From the NCBI GenBank assembly GCA_040255405.1, contig JBDZUX010000006.1:62001-126000 (forward strand): 64,000 bases of DNA, in the 5' to 3' direction. Under the pieces are notes generated by a model. That model saw only the letters and a list, made by a program, of their open reading frames with translations, made no database searches and was not told where the DNA came from. The DNA is from 66-474 sp040255405 (GTDB lineage Bacteria; Pseudomonadota; Gammaproteobacteria; Xanthomonadales; Rhodanobacteraceae). Shown one piece after another: positions 8,311 through 16,852 of this stretch; position 1 is the stretch's first letter, and each line of letters opens with the position of its first letter. Position numbers and translations under genes: made by a program.

Positions 8311-11300
8311 TCAGAACCAGCGGCGCGTCTCGCCCGGCCCTTGCCCCTCGAATGCGGCGACGTTTTCGGCGCAACGGCCACACAGGTCCGGATGTTCGGC
8401 GTTCACACCCACGTCGTCGCGATGGTGCCAGCAACGCACGCACTTGGTCGTTTCGCTCACCGCTGCCGATACCCGCACGTTGGCACCTTCGAGTTCGCAT
8501 CGCACCGCGTCGGCGGGCGCGTCGCCGACGTCGAGGCGCAGTTCGGACACGATGAAGAAGAATCGCAGTTCCTCGGCCACCTGCCGGTAGCGTTGGGCGA
8601 TCGCCGGGTCGGCGTGGATCGTGAGTGTCGCGTCCAGCGATGAGCCGATCTTGCCGTCCTTGCGCATGCCTTCCAGCACGCGGGCCGCGGCGTCGCGGAT
8701 CGCCAGCAGGTCGCTCCACCAGCGGCGCTGGTCGGGGCCGTTCTGGGTTTCGCGCAGGCCCTGGTACCAGCTTGCAAACAGCACCGATTCGTCGCGTACG
8801 GTGAAGCTGCCTCGGATCTCGCTGGGCATATGCATCTGGCGCGGCATCGCCTGCCAGATTTCTTCCGAGGTGAACGCGAACAGCGGCGCCAGCCAGCGCA
8901 CCATCGCTTCGAGAATGCGGAACATCGCCGACTGCGCGCTGCGCCGGCCGTGGCTGCCGGTCGGCATCGTGTACAGGCGGTCCTTGGTGATGTCGAGGTA
9001 CAGCGCGCCCATTTCGTTGGTGCAGAAGTTCTGCACACGCTGCACCACTTCCGGAAAGTCGTAGCGTGCGTAAGCGGCGACCACGGCGTCCTGCACGTCG
9101 CGCGCGCTGCGGATCGCCCACTGGTCGAGCAGCAGGCAACGGTCGACCGCCAACAGATGCGCGGCCGGATCGAAGCCGTCCAGGTTGCCGAGCAGGAACC
9201 GGCAGGTGTTGCGGATGCGCCGGTAACTGTCGGCGACGCGCTTCAGGATTTCCTCGGACAGCGCCATCTCGTTGCGGTAATCGGCCGATGCGATCCACAG
9301 CCTCAGGATGTCGGCCCCGTAGCGGTTCATCACGTCCTGCGGCTCGATCCCGTTGCCGAGCGACTTCGACATCTTGCGGCCCTGCGCATCGACGGTGAAG
9401 CCATGCGTCAGCACCTCATCGAACGGCGCGTGGCCGTGCATCGCGCAACTGGTGAGCAGGGATGACTGGAACCAGCCGCGATGCTGGTCCGAGCCTTCGA
9501 GGTACATCACCCGGTCGCCTTCGTTGCGATGCAGTTCCGGCCGCTGGTCCAGCACGCAGTAGTGCGTGACGCCCGAATCGAACCACACGTCCAGGATGTC
9601 GCGGACCTTCTCGTAATCCTTGGCCTCGTTGCCGAGCAGGTCCTCGATGTCGAGCGCGTACCATGCATCCACGCCCTCGTTTTCGACGCGCCGTGCGACG
9701 AGTTCCAACAACTCGGCGCTGCGCGGATGCGGTTCGCCGGTGACCTTGTGGACGCACAACGCGATCGGCACGCCCCAGGTGCGTTGGCGGCTGATGCACC
9801 AATCCGGCCGACCCTCGACCATGTTCGCGATCCGCTCTTCACCCCACGCGGGATGGAACTTCACGTCGTGGTGCACCGCGTGCAGCGCATTCGCTCGCAA
9901 GCCCACCGCATCCATCGCAATGAACCATTGCGGCGTGGTACGGAACGCGACCGGCGTGTGGTGCCGCCAGCAATGCGGGTAGCTGTGGGTGATCTTTTCC
10001 GATGCCAGCAGCACACCGCGCCCGCGCAACAATTCGATGATCGCGTCGTTGGCCTTCCAGATGTACTGGCCTTCGAAGACCGGCGTGCCCGGCAGGTACA
10101 CACCATTGGCGCCGACCGGGTTCAGCACGTTGGCCGGCGTTGCATCCACGATGCCATATTGCGCGCCGACCACGAAGTCGTCGGCGCCGTGCCCGGGTGC
10201 GGTGTGCACCGCACCGGTGCCGTCTTCGGCAGACACGTGGTCGCCCAGGATCAGCGGGATTTCGCGGTCGTAGAACGGGTGCTTCAGCGTTGCAGCCCTC
10301 CCCTTCTGGGGGCGGGTTTGGGTGGGGATGGATTTGCTCGATTCGCCTGCATCCCTGCCCCGGCCCTCGCCTTGAACGGGAGGGAGAAGAGCAAGCGCCG
10401 CGCCTTGCGCGTGGCCGAGTATTTTCACCTCGACGACGCCGTAACGCGCCAGCGCTTTCTCCGCCAGCGCTTCGGCGACGACCAACAGTACGCGCTTGCC
10501 GCCGCGCGCGGGGCCTTCCACCAGCACGTAGTCGAATTCCGGTCCCAACGTCACCGCCATGCTGGCCGGCAGCGTCCACGGCGTGGTGGTCCAGATCGGC
10601 ACGGATACGATCGTGTCGGCGTCGATCGTCACGCCGAACTTCGCGGCCAGCGCTTTCGGATCGAGCGCGTCGTAAGCCACGTCGATCGCCGGGGACTGCT
10701 TGTCCTGGTACTCGATCTCGGCTTCGGCCAGCGCCGAGCCGCAATCGAAGCACCAGTGCACCGGTTTGAAGCCGCGCGTGACGTGCCCGTTCGCGTACAC
10801 CTTCGCCAGCGCGCGCAGGATGCCGGCCTCGTATTGGAAGTCCATCGTGCGGTACGGATGTTCCCAGTCGCCCAGCACCCCGAGCCGCTTGAAGTCGCGG
10901 CGCTGCACGTCGATCTGCTGCGCGGCGTAGTCGCGGCAATGCTGGCGGAAGGCTGCCGCGTCGATCTTGTGGCCGACCTTGCCGTACTTCTTCTCGACCG
11001 CTATCTCGATCGGCAGCCCATGGCAATCCCAGCCCGGCACGTACGGCGAGCGGAAGCCCGCCATGAGCTTCGAGCGCACCACGATGTCCTTGAGGATCTT
11101 GTTGACCGCGTGGCCGAGGTGGATCTTGCCGTTCGCGTACGGCGGGCCGTCGTGCAGGATGAAAGCATGCTCGCGCGTGCCGGTGCGGTGCTGCAGTTCG
11201 GCGTAGCGCTGCGCGGTCTCCCAATCGGCCAGCATGGCGGGTTCGCGCTTCGCGAGATCGGCCTTCATCGCGAAACCGGTGTGCGGAAGGTTGATGGTGT

Positions 11301-11319
11301 GCTTGTAGTCGCGGCTCAC
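8311..11319 (-). CDS. ileS: Isoleucyl-tRNA synthetase, with an in-frame repeat insertion
   Basis: A class I aminoacyl-tRNA synthetase that charges tRNA-Ile. The 1002 residues exceed the usual ~940. The HIGH motif lies in GPPYANGKIHLGHAVNK (residues 59-75), KMSKS in GRKMSKSLGNG (about 645), the CP1 editing domain in between (GTGAVHTAPGHG), and a C-terminal zinc finger CVRCWHH...CGRC near the end. Where relatives read straight from GAxLxLL to HPF, this protein has about 31 extra residues (about 311-341) encoded by a palindromic repeat; the frame stays open. The start codon is GTG at 11319, and its first bases form a 4-bp overlap (GTGA) with the ribF stop, so it is translationally coupled to ribF. 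Confidence 0.98.
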   Translation of the reverse strand: MSRDYKHTINLPHTGFAMKADLAKREPAMLADWETAQRYAELQHRTGTREHAFILHDGPPYANGKIHLGHAVNKILKDIVVRSKLMAGFRSPYVPGWDCHGLPIEIAVEKKYGKVGHKIDAAAFRQHCRDYAAQQIDVQRRDFKRLGVLGDWEHPYRTMDFQYEAGILRALAKVYANGHVTRGFKPVHWCFDCGSALAEAEIEYQDKQSPAIDVAYDALDPKALAAKFGVTIDADTIVSVPIWTTTPWTLPASMAVTLGPEFDYVLVEGPARGGKRVLLVVAEALAEKALARYGVVEVKILGHAQGAALALLPPVQGEGRGRDAGESSKSIPTQTRPQKGRAATLKHPFYDREIPLILGDHVSAEDGTGAVHTAPGHGADDFVVGAQYGIVDATPANVLNPVGANGVYLPGTPVFEGQYIWKANDAIIELLRGRGVLLASEKITHSYPHCWRHHTPVAFRTTPQWFIAMDAVGLRANALHAVHHDVKFHPAWGEERIANMVEGRPDWCISRQRTWGVPIALCVHKVTGEPHPRSAELLELVARRVENEGVDAWYALDIEDLLGNEAKDYEKVRDILDVWFDSGVTHYCVLDQRPELHRNEGDRVMYLEGSDQHRGWFQSSLLTSCAMHGHAPFDEVLTHGFTVDAQGRKMSKSLGNGIEPQDVMNRYGADILRLWIASADYRNEMALSEEILKRVADSYRRIRNTCRFLLGNLDGFDPAAHLLAVDRCLLLDQWAIRSARDVQDAVVAAYARYDFPEVVQRVQNFCTNEMGALYLDITKDRLYTMPTGSHGRRSAQSAMFRILEAMVRWLAPLFAFTSEEIWQAMPRQMHMPSEIRGSFTVRDESVLFASWYQGLRETQNGPDQRRWWSDLLAIRDAAARVLEGMRKDGKIGSSLDATLTIHADPAIAQRYRQVAEELRFFFIVSELRLDVGDAPADAVRCELEGANVRVSAAVSETTKCVRCWHHRDDVGVNAEHPDLCGRCAENVAAFEGQGPGETRRWF
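10296..10386. repeat. Palindromic repeat element inside ileS
   Basis: A ~91-bp segment with inverted ends (plus strand begins CCCTCCCCTT and ends AACGGGAGGG) and G/C-run hairpins, unlike the surrounding codon pattern. On the minus strand it is read in frame as a peptide rich in G, P, Q, R and S; another frame would give PHPNPPPEGEG. That is the typical signature of a family of intergenic palindromic repeats common in Xanthomonas-like genomes. No second copy was found in this window. Confidence 0.7.
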
Positions 11320-12272
11320 GCGATGGCTCCGGAAAGATCAGGTGTGTCGGCCAGGATGCGCCGTGCTTGCGCGGCGTCGCGATCCATCTGCGCACGCAGC
11401 GCGTCCAGACCGGCGAATTTTTCTTCGTCGCGCAACTTGGCGACGAATTCGACCTCGAGGTGCCGGCCGTACAGGTCGCCGTCGAAATCGAACAGATGCG
11501 TTTCCAGCAACGGCTCGCCGCCGTCGACGATGGTCGGCCGCACACCGAGGCTCGCGACGCCCGGCCACCAGCGGTCCCCGACGCGCACGCGCACCGCGAA
11601 GATGCCGGACACCGGCGACACGCGTTTGCCCAGCCGGATGTTGGCGGTGGGGTAACCGAGCGTGCGGCCCGTGCGCTGGCCGCGCACCACCCGTCCGCTC
11701 ATGGTGAAGGGGCGGCCCAGCAATGCCGCGGCATGGGCGAAGTCGCCCGATGCCAGCGCGCCGCGCACCCGCGAGGCCGATACCCGCTCGCCGTCACTGG
11801 TCGAGATCGCGTCCAGCACGCGCACCTCGTAAGGGCCTTCGCCCTGCATGGTTTCGAGCAATGCCACGTCGCCGACGCGGTTGTGGCCGAAGCGAAAATC
11901 GGCACCCACCCAGATTTCACGCGCACCCATCCGCGCGACCAGCACCTCGCGCACGAAATCGTCCGCACGCATCGCCACCAGCTCCGCATTGAAGCGAAGC
12001 AGAAGCAATTGCTCGATGCCGGCGGCGGCGAAGCCGCACAGTTTTTCGTGCACCGACGACAGCCGCTTAAGCGGCGCGCGCGAAAAATAACTGCGCGGCA
12101 GCGGTTCGAAACTCACCACCGCCGCGACCAGACCGCGCTTCGTCGCACGCTCGCGCACCTTCGCCATCAGCGCGGCATGGCCGCGATGCAGGCCGTCGAA
12201 CGCGCCGATCGCGAGCACGCTGCCGTCCGGGGCCAGGCAGGGCCCCGCGATGTCCCGGTGGATCTTGAGCAT
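11316..12272 (-). CDS. ribF: Bifunctional riboflavin kinase / FAD synthetase
   Basis: RibF phosphorylates riboflavin to FMN and adenylates FMN to FAD. The 318-residue protein (E. coli 313) has the N-terminal nucleotidyltransferase motif AIGAFDGLHRGHAAL (residues about 22-36) and the C-terminal flavokinase motif GRTLGYPTANIRL (about 205-217). The start is set at ATG 12272, giving MLKIHRDIAG. The longer open frame to 12365 would add 31 atypical residues. A TATACT box at 12284-12279 lies so close to this ATG that the mRNA could be nearly leaderless (weak inference). The stop overlaps the ileS start by 4 bp, so ribF-ileS is an operon. Confidence 0.96.
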   Translation of the reverse strand: MLKIHRDIAGPCLAPDGSVLAIGAFDGLHRGHAALMAKVRERATKRGLVAAVVSFEPLPRSYFSRAPLKRLSSVHEKLCGFAAAGIEQLLLLRFNAELVAMRADDFVREVLVARMGAREIWVGADFRFGHNRVGDVALLETMQGEGPYEVRVLDAISTSDGERVSASRVRGALASGDFAHAAALLGRPFTMSGRVVRGQRTGRTLGYPTANIRLGKRVSPVSGIFAVRVRVGDRWWPGVASLGVRPTIVDGGEPLLETHLFDFDGDLYGRHLEVEFVAKLRDEEKFAGLDALRAQMDRDAAQARRILADTPDLSGAIA

Positions 12273-12373
12273 CGAAAAAGTATATTGGAGCAGGGTTTCG
12301 TCGTGCGGTCGCGGTCGCTGCAAGCCGAAGTCCGCGGACGCCATTGGTCCTTCCGACGTCACCAACTATTCCC

Positions 12374-12414
12374 CGTCATTCCGGTTCGACCCTTCGGGTC
12401 GCCCCGGAATGACG
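12374..12414. repeat. REP-like palindrome
   Basis: A 41-bp near-perfect hairpin with arms CGTCATTCCGG and CCGGAATGACG around a GACCCTTCGGGTC loop stem. It sits in the 228-bp space between folK and ribF, both transcribed leftward. It shares its end sequence CGTCATTCC/GGAATGACG with the longer element at 31320-31420, so both belong to one repeat family. It could also act as a terminator or mRNA-stabilising structure after folK. Confidence 0.7.
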
Positions 12415-12500
12415 CGTCTTTCAAGCATTTCCGGGGCGATCCGGCGCCTCCATGGCGACGCACGCGCCCCGACTTTCGGTGGACGCGGCCAGACCGAACC

Positions 12501-12992
12501 TCAACCCTCGATGACCACGCACCCGGCAGTGTCGACGTGCGCCAGGAGTTCGCGCACGCGGCCGCGACCGGGTACTTCCAGTTCGGGCGCCACGTCGGCC
12601 AGCGGCAGCAGCACGAACGCGCGTTCGTGCAGGCGCGGATGCGGCACCGCCAGCCCGGGATCGTCGATTTGCCTGTCGCCGTACAACAGCAGGTCGAGAT
12701 CGAGAACGCGTGGCCCGTTGCGCACGCCACGCACGCGGCCGGCACCGGCTTCGATCGCCAGCAGCGCGTCGAGCAGCTCGCGCGGCGACAGCGCTGTTTC
12801 CAGCCGTGCGGCGGCGTTGATGAAATCGGGCTGCCCGGTAATGCCCCACGGCGGCGTGCGGTACAGGCGCGAGCGGGCGCGCAACCGGGTTTGCGGAAGC
12901 GCGGCCAGCGCTTCGAAGCCGCGCTCGGCCTGCGCGCGTGGGTCATCGAGATTGCTGCCCAGCGCGATGCAGGCGGTGACCGTTTCAGCCAT
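12501..12992 (-). CDS. folK: 2-amino-4-hydroxy-6-hydroxymethyldihydropteridine pyrophosphokinase
   Basis: FolK transfers pyrophosphate from ATP to 6-hydroxymethyl-7,8-dihydropterin in folate synthesis. The 163-residue protein carries the family motifs ALGSNLDDP at the N-terminus, SRLYRTPPWGITGQPDFINAA (substrate loops) and NGPRVLDLDLLLYG (metal and ATP site), then VPHPRLHERAFVLLPL. It begins 3 bp downstream of the pcnB stop (12996), so the two form the widespread pcnB-folK operon. Confidence 0.97.
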   Translation of the reverse strand: MAETVTACIALGSNLDDPRAQAERGFEALAALPQTRLRARSRLYRTPPWGITGQPDFINAAARLETALSPRELLDALLAIEAGAGRVRGVRNGPRVLDLDLLLYGDRQIDDPGLAVPHPRLHERAFVLLPLADVAPELEVPGRGRVRELLAHVDTAGCVVIEG

Positions 12993-12995
12993 GGG

Positions 12996-14393
12996 TCAAT
13001 CTTGCGGACCGGCTTCCGGGGCGCCCGCCTTGCGGCCACGGCCGCCACGCCGCCGCCGACGACGCTTGGGAGCCGCGGCCGGTTCGCCACTGCGACCCGG
13101 CGACTTCGGCGCCAGCGAAGCCGAAAGCTCGTCCGGCGAGAGCGCCTGGGCACGCGTCCACCATTCGCCGGCTTCGCGCAGTTCCTCCGACTCGCCCGCG
13201 CGCAACAGCAGGAAGTCGTAGGCGGCGCGAAAACGCGGATGTGCCATCAGCCGGAACACGCGCTTGCGGCTGCGTTCGGCGAAGCGGGGTTGCAGCGCCC
13301 AGATTTCCTCGATCGCATACGCGAAACGGCGCGGGATCGCGACACGTTTGCCTTGCTCCGCCATCACGCGATGCGCCGCGCGCAACCACGCGAGCGGCGG
13401 GCTTACGCCTTCTTCGCGCAAACGGGCGGCGAGCGTGTCGACTTCGCCCCACAGCAGCACCGCAAACAGGAAGGCGGGCGTCACCGGACGCCCTTCGGCA
13501 ACGCGTGCATCGGTGCCGGCAAGACCGTGCTCGATCAATGCCAGCATGCCGCCGGACGCGTCGTGCTTCAGCGCGCGCGCGGTGCCTGGAAACAGGTGTC
13601 GCAGCAAATCGTAACGCTGCAGCGTCCGGAAACTTTCGAGGCTGTATCCGGCCAGGAACGTCTTCTGGCACTCGTCGAACAGGCGCGCCGGCGGCGCTTC
13701 ACCCAGCAGGTGGCCGAGTTCGTCGAACGGCGCCGCGGCTTCTTCGTCGATCGTGAACCCGAGCTTGGCCGCCAGGCGTGCCGCGCGCAGCATCCGCACC
13801 GGATCTTCGCGGTAACGCGTGGCCGGATCGCCGATCAGGCGCAGGCGCCTGCTTTCCAGATCCTCGATGCCGCCCACGTAATCGATCACGCTGAAATCGG
13901 CGATGTCGTAATACAGCGCGTTGACACAGAAGTCGCGGCGCAGCGCGTCTTCCTCGATGCTGCCCCACACGTTGTCGCGCAGGATGCGGCCATCGACCAC
14001 ATGGCGATCCTCGCTGGCGTCGCCGTCGCCGGTGCCGCGGAAGGTGGCGACTTCCACGATCTCCGGCCCGAAGATCACGTGCGCGAGCCGGAAGCGCCTG
14101 CCGATCAGGCGGCAGTTGCGAAACAGTTTCCTGACCTCTTCCGGCGTGGCATCGGTGGCCACGTCGAAGTCCTTGGGCTGCCGTCCCAGCAGCAGGTCGC
14201 GGACCGCTCCGCCGACGAGGCAGGCCCGGAAACCGGCGTCCTTCAACCCATACAGGACACGCAACGCACCGCGGCTGATCTGTTTGCGGGAAAGATTGTG
14301 CTGCTCGCGCCGGATCACGCGTGGCGCAGGCATCGGACGATCGGCAGCGGTCGAATCGGAACTCAAGTGGCAGGCATCCCGGCGGGAAAACAC
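12996..14393 (-). CDS. pcnB: Poly(A) polymerase I
   Basis: PcnB adds poly(A) tails to RNA 3' ends and so promotes decay. At 465 residues it equals E. coli PcnB. The nucleotidyltransferase head has LVGGAVRDLLLGRQPKDFDVATDATPEEV with the catalytic DFD pair (split here at about residues 61-80), followed by RNCRLIGRRFRLAHV and GSIEEDALRRDFCVN. The C-terminus is strongly basic (RRRRRRGG type), as expected for RNA binding. The ATG at 14393 gives MFSRRDACHL; an internal ATG at 14333 (MPAPRVIRREQH) is an equally plausible start that drops 20 poorly conserved residues. It is transcribed away from the tRNA gene. Confidence 0.96.
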   Translation of the reverse strand: MFSRRDACHLSSDSTAADRPMPAPRVIRREQHNLSRKQISRGALRVLYGLKDAGFRACLVGGAVRDLLLGRQPKDFDVATDATPEEVRKLFRNCRLIGRRFRLAHVIFGPEIVEVATFRGTGDGDASEDRHVVDGRILRDNVWGSIEEDALRRDFCVNALYYDIADFSVIDYVGGIEDLESRRLRLIGDPATRYREDPVRMLRAARLAAKLGFTIDEEAAAPFDELGHLLGEAPPARLFDECQKTFLAGYSLESFRTLQRYDLLRHLFPGTARALKHDASGGMLALIEHGLAGTDARVAEGRPVTPAFLFAVLLWGEVDTLAARLREEGVSPPLAWLRAAHRVMAEQGKRVAIPRRFAYAIEEIWALQPRFAERSRKRVFRLMAHPRFRAAYDFLLLRAGESEELREAGEWWTRAQALSPDELSASLAPKSPGRSGEPAAAPKRRRRRRGGRGRKAGAPEAGPQD

Positions 14394-14444
14394 CGCGATT
14401 TCGCGGCATGAAGTCCGCTATACTAGCGCGCTGCGTGGCCGCAC

Positions 14445-14520
14445 GCTCCCTTCGTCTAGTGGCCCAGGACATCGCCCTCTCACGGCGGCAACGCGGGTTC
14501 GAGTCCCGCAGGGAGCGCCA
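14445..14520 (+). tRNA. tRNA-Glu (anticodon CUC)
   Basis: A 76-nt cloverleaf. The acceptor stem pairs GCTCCCT with AGGGAGC, followed by discriminator G and an encoded CCA. The D arm is TCGTCTAGTGGCCCAGGA, the anticodon loop CTCTCAC gives CUC, and the T arm has GGGTTCGAGTCCC. Layout and D-loop match bacterial tRNA-Glu. The CUC isoacceptor reads GAG only; many bacteria rely on UUC alone, so this is an additional isoacceptor suited to high-GC codon use. The GalNAc locus begins about 200 bp beyond its 3' end. Confidence 0.95.
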
Positions 14521-14720
14521 ATAGCCAGTCTCGACGAGTTCCCGCTCGTTCCAACAGACGACACTGAAATCCGCAGTACTACGTCGACTGACGGGTGTAT
14601 TAGGAAGCTGGCGCTGTTCAGCACCAACTGGCTGGCACCGCGGCGGTGCGTGGCGACAGCGCGAAATTCAACATCGCCACTGTCGGCCCAGCGCGTCGTG
14701 GGCGGAACGCCGGTCGTAGC

Positions 14721-15680
14721 TCACGCTTCGTGGGTCGGGTCTTGCGTGTCGGCAAGCTTGGCCGCATAGAGCGCAGCGCCGATGTGCGGCTCGTGCATGG
14801 GCTCCACGTAATTGAATGGGCGGCGCGTTGCGTGCAGCGCCTCTCGAAAAGGCCTCAACAAGAGATCCCCGGTGTTGAAGGCGCCTCCCGAACCGGAAAC
14901 GAGTGCCACCTCTTCCGGTTCGAACCGCAAGGCAGTACGGATGGCCAGCGCAATGCGTGCCAATTCCTCACCCGCCTGCGCGAAGATCCCGACGGCTTCG
15001 GCGTCGCCGGCTTGCGCAGCGCGTGCGACCACCTGCGAAAGCTGTGCCAGTTCGCCGCGGGACGAGGCGCCTTCGCCGTAGACGTGGGTGCAGATGTCGA
15101 GGTCCGACTGCAGCCGCAATGCCTCATTGAACATCGCGTACAGCGGGCCCTTCGGCAAGCGGCCATCACTCATGCGGGAGTACTTGTTGAGGCCCCGGAT
15201 CGCGATCCAGTAGGCCGAGCCTTCGTCCGAGAACGCTTCACCCCAACCACCGGCCCGTGCGCCACGTCCTTTCCGTCGGCCATAGCCGATGGAGCCGGTG
15301 CCGGCCACGATGTTGATGCCGTCCGCGCACCCCAGCGAACCGGCCCATCCGCACACCATGTCGTTGTCGCATGTGTATCGATCGTGGCCGAGGATCGATT
15401 CCGGCAGGGCGCGCAGGCATGAGGCCATGCTGCTGTCTTCGCCGTACGCCGGCATCCCGAAGAAGGCGTGGCGGATATCCGCCGCCGAAACCGAGGCGGC
15501 GTCCAGGATTTCGCCGATCCCGCGGGCAAGCACCATACGTACACCGTCCAACCCGACCTGCGGATGGTAGGTCGTACCCAGTTGCGCTTCCGCCAGCAGG
15601 CTGCCGTGCTGGTCGATGAGCGCAAAGCGGGTCTTCGTCCCGCCTCCGTCGACGCCGAGGAAGTACCCTGGGCCTGTCAT
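14721..15680 (-). CDS. BadF/NAGK-type amino sugar kinase, probable GalNAc kinase
   Basis: A 319-residue ASKHA-fold kinase of the BadF/BadG/BcrA/BcrD group, which includes N-acetylglucosamine kinases. The phosphate-1 loop is LGVDGGGTKTRFALID near the N-terminus. INIVAGTGSIGYG (about 125-137) and ALVSGSGGAFNTGD (about 262-275) are the phosphate-2 and adenosine motifs. It is the last gene of a five-gene operon and its ATG overlaps the agaS stop as ATGA. In this context the likely reaction is GalNAc to GalNAc-6-phosphate, the job of AgaK in Shewanella. GlcNAc specificity cannot be excluded from sequence alone. Confidence 0.85.
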   Translation of the reverse strand: MTGPGYFLGVDGGGTKTRFALIDQHGSLLAEAQLGTTYHPQVGLDGVRMVLARGIGEILDAASVSAADIRHAFFGMPAYGEDSSMASCLRALPESILGHDRYTCDNDMVCGWAGSLGCADGINIVAGTGSIGYGRRKGRGARAGGWGEAFSDEGSAYWIAIRGLNKYSRMSDGRLPKGPLYAMFNEALRLQSDLDICTHVYGEGASSRGELAQLSQVVARAAQAGDAEAVGIFAQAGEELARIALAIRTALRFEPEEVALVSGSGGAFNTGDLLLRPFREALHATRRPFNYVEPMHEPHIGAALYAAKLADTQDPTHEA

Positions 15681-16852
15681 GCGGCGGCGTGAATGCGCAC
15701 GCCTTGCACGACGCGATTCACCATCCCTTGCGGGTTCGGATTGTCGGGCGCGATTCCTCGCGCGAGCGAGGCTTGCAACGCAAAAACCTGCGCGGCCGCG
15801 ACGTAGGGCCAGACCAGGTCCAGGTCATCGGCTCGTGCCATACCGGGAATGAAAATCGTGTCGTCGATCGCACTGCCGCGTGGTCTGGTGGTCACCTCGA
15901 TGACACGCGCCGCCACGTTGTCGCGGCGCAGTTCATCGATCAGGTCGTGGTCGTAGTTGCGCGTGAGAGGATCGTTGGACACGAATACCACCACGAGCGT
16001 GTTTTCGTTGACGAAAGTCTTGGGCCCGTGCCGGAAGCCGAGTGGTGACTCGAAGCAGGTAGCCACGGCACCGTTGCACAACTCTCCCAACTTCAGCGCA
16101 GCCTCGCGCGCCAATCCCTGCAACAGCCCGCTGCCCAGGTAGACAACCCGCTCGTGGCGTTGCGAGGCGAGCGCTTGCAGCATCGGCAACGTGCCATGGA
16201 TCACCGTTCTGGTTGCGTCGGCCACAGACTGGATGCGTGCGTCCAACGCGTGTGCCGGCGACAACGCCGCAAGCGTTGCATAGAGCATGCAGCTGAAGCT
16301 GGAAGTCATCGCGAATCCGGCGTCGTGGGTTTCCTCGGGCAGTTGCAGGGTCAGCGACCTCTTCACCTGAATGCGGCCGAGGGCGCCGTCGGCGTTGCAG
16401 GTCACGATCAGGTGCCGGACGTCGGGAATGCGCGCCTCGGCAAACTTCGCCGCGGCAAGGCTTTCGGGACTGTTTCCGGAACGCCCGAAGGAGACCAGCA
16501 GCAGCGGATGCCGCGAGTCGAGGTACTGGTCCGGCGCGCTGACGATGTCCGTCGTCGGGATGGCATCCACGCGTGCGGCCAGTTGCCTGTCGAAGACCGG
16601 CGCCAGGCACTGGCCGATGTAGGCGGAAGTGCCCGCGCCAGCGAGGATCACCTGTGCCGACGGACTGTCGATCAGGGGTGCGACGAAGCTCCGCAGCCGA
16701 TCATGCATGCCGGCCACGAGATCATGGGTACGCTGGAGCATCCGCGGTTGCTGCTCGATTTCGCGGGCGGTGCACAGCCCCCCGCGGGCGGAGAGCTGCG
16801 CCACCGGGATCCCCAGGTGTTCAATTTGATGTGCAGGCATGGTGGTAGTCAT
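15677..16852 (-). CDS. agaS: AgaS-type galactosamine-6-phosphate deaminase/isomerase (SIS domains)
   Basis: A 391-residue double-SIS-domain protein of the AgaS family, which converts galactosamine-6-phosphate to tagatose-6-phosphate and ammonia. The first SIS domain has ILAGAGTSAYIGQ and LLVSFGRSGNSPES. The second has VYLGSGLLQGLAREAALKL and ESPLGFRHGPKTFVNE. The C-terminus DNPNPQGMVNRVVQGV is typical of AgaS. The length fits E. coli AgaS (384). It overlaps the 3' end of the agaZ/kbaZ gene by 32 bp, or 20 bp from the internal ATG at 16840, and overlaps the kinase gene by 4 bp, so the three are translationally coupled. Confidence 0.9.
   Translation of the reverse strand: MTTTMPAHQIEHLGIPVAQLSARGGLCTAREIEQQPRMLQRTHDLVAGMHDRLRSFVAPLIDSPSAQVILAGAGTSAYIGQCLAPVFDRQLAARVDAIPTTDIVSAPDQYLDSRHPLLLVSFGRSGNSPESLAAAKFAEARIPDVRHLIVTCNADGALGRIQVKRSLTLQLPEETHDAGFAMTSSFSCMLYATLAALSPAHALDARIQSVADATRTVIHGTLPMLQALASQRHERVVYLGSGLLQGLAREAALKLGELCNGAVATCFESPLGFRHGPKTFVNENTLVVVFVSNDPLTRNYDHDLIDELRRDNVAARVIEVTTRPRGSAIDDTIFIPGMARADDLDLVWPYVAAAQVFALQASLARGIAPDNPNPQGMVNRVVQGVRIHAAA

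Noticed and set aside
9481..14411. Very long plus-strand open frames (724 and 1014 codons) opposite ileS, ribF, folK and pcnB
   Set aside because: They are antisense to clearly recognised genes, have Arg/His/Gln-rich translations without any motif, and are expected shadows at this GC content.
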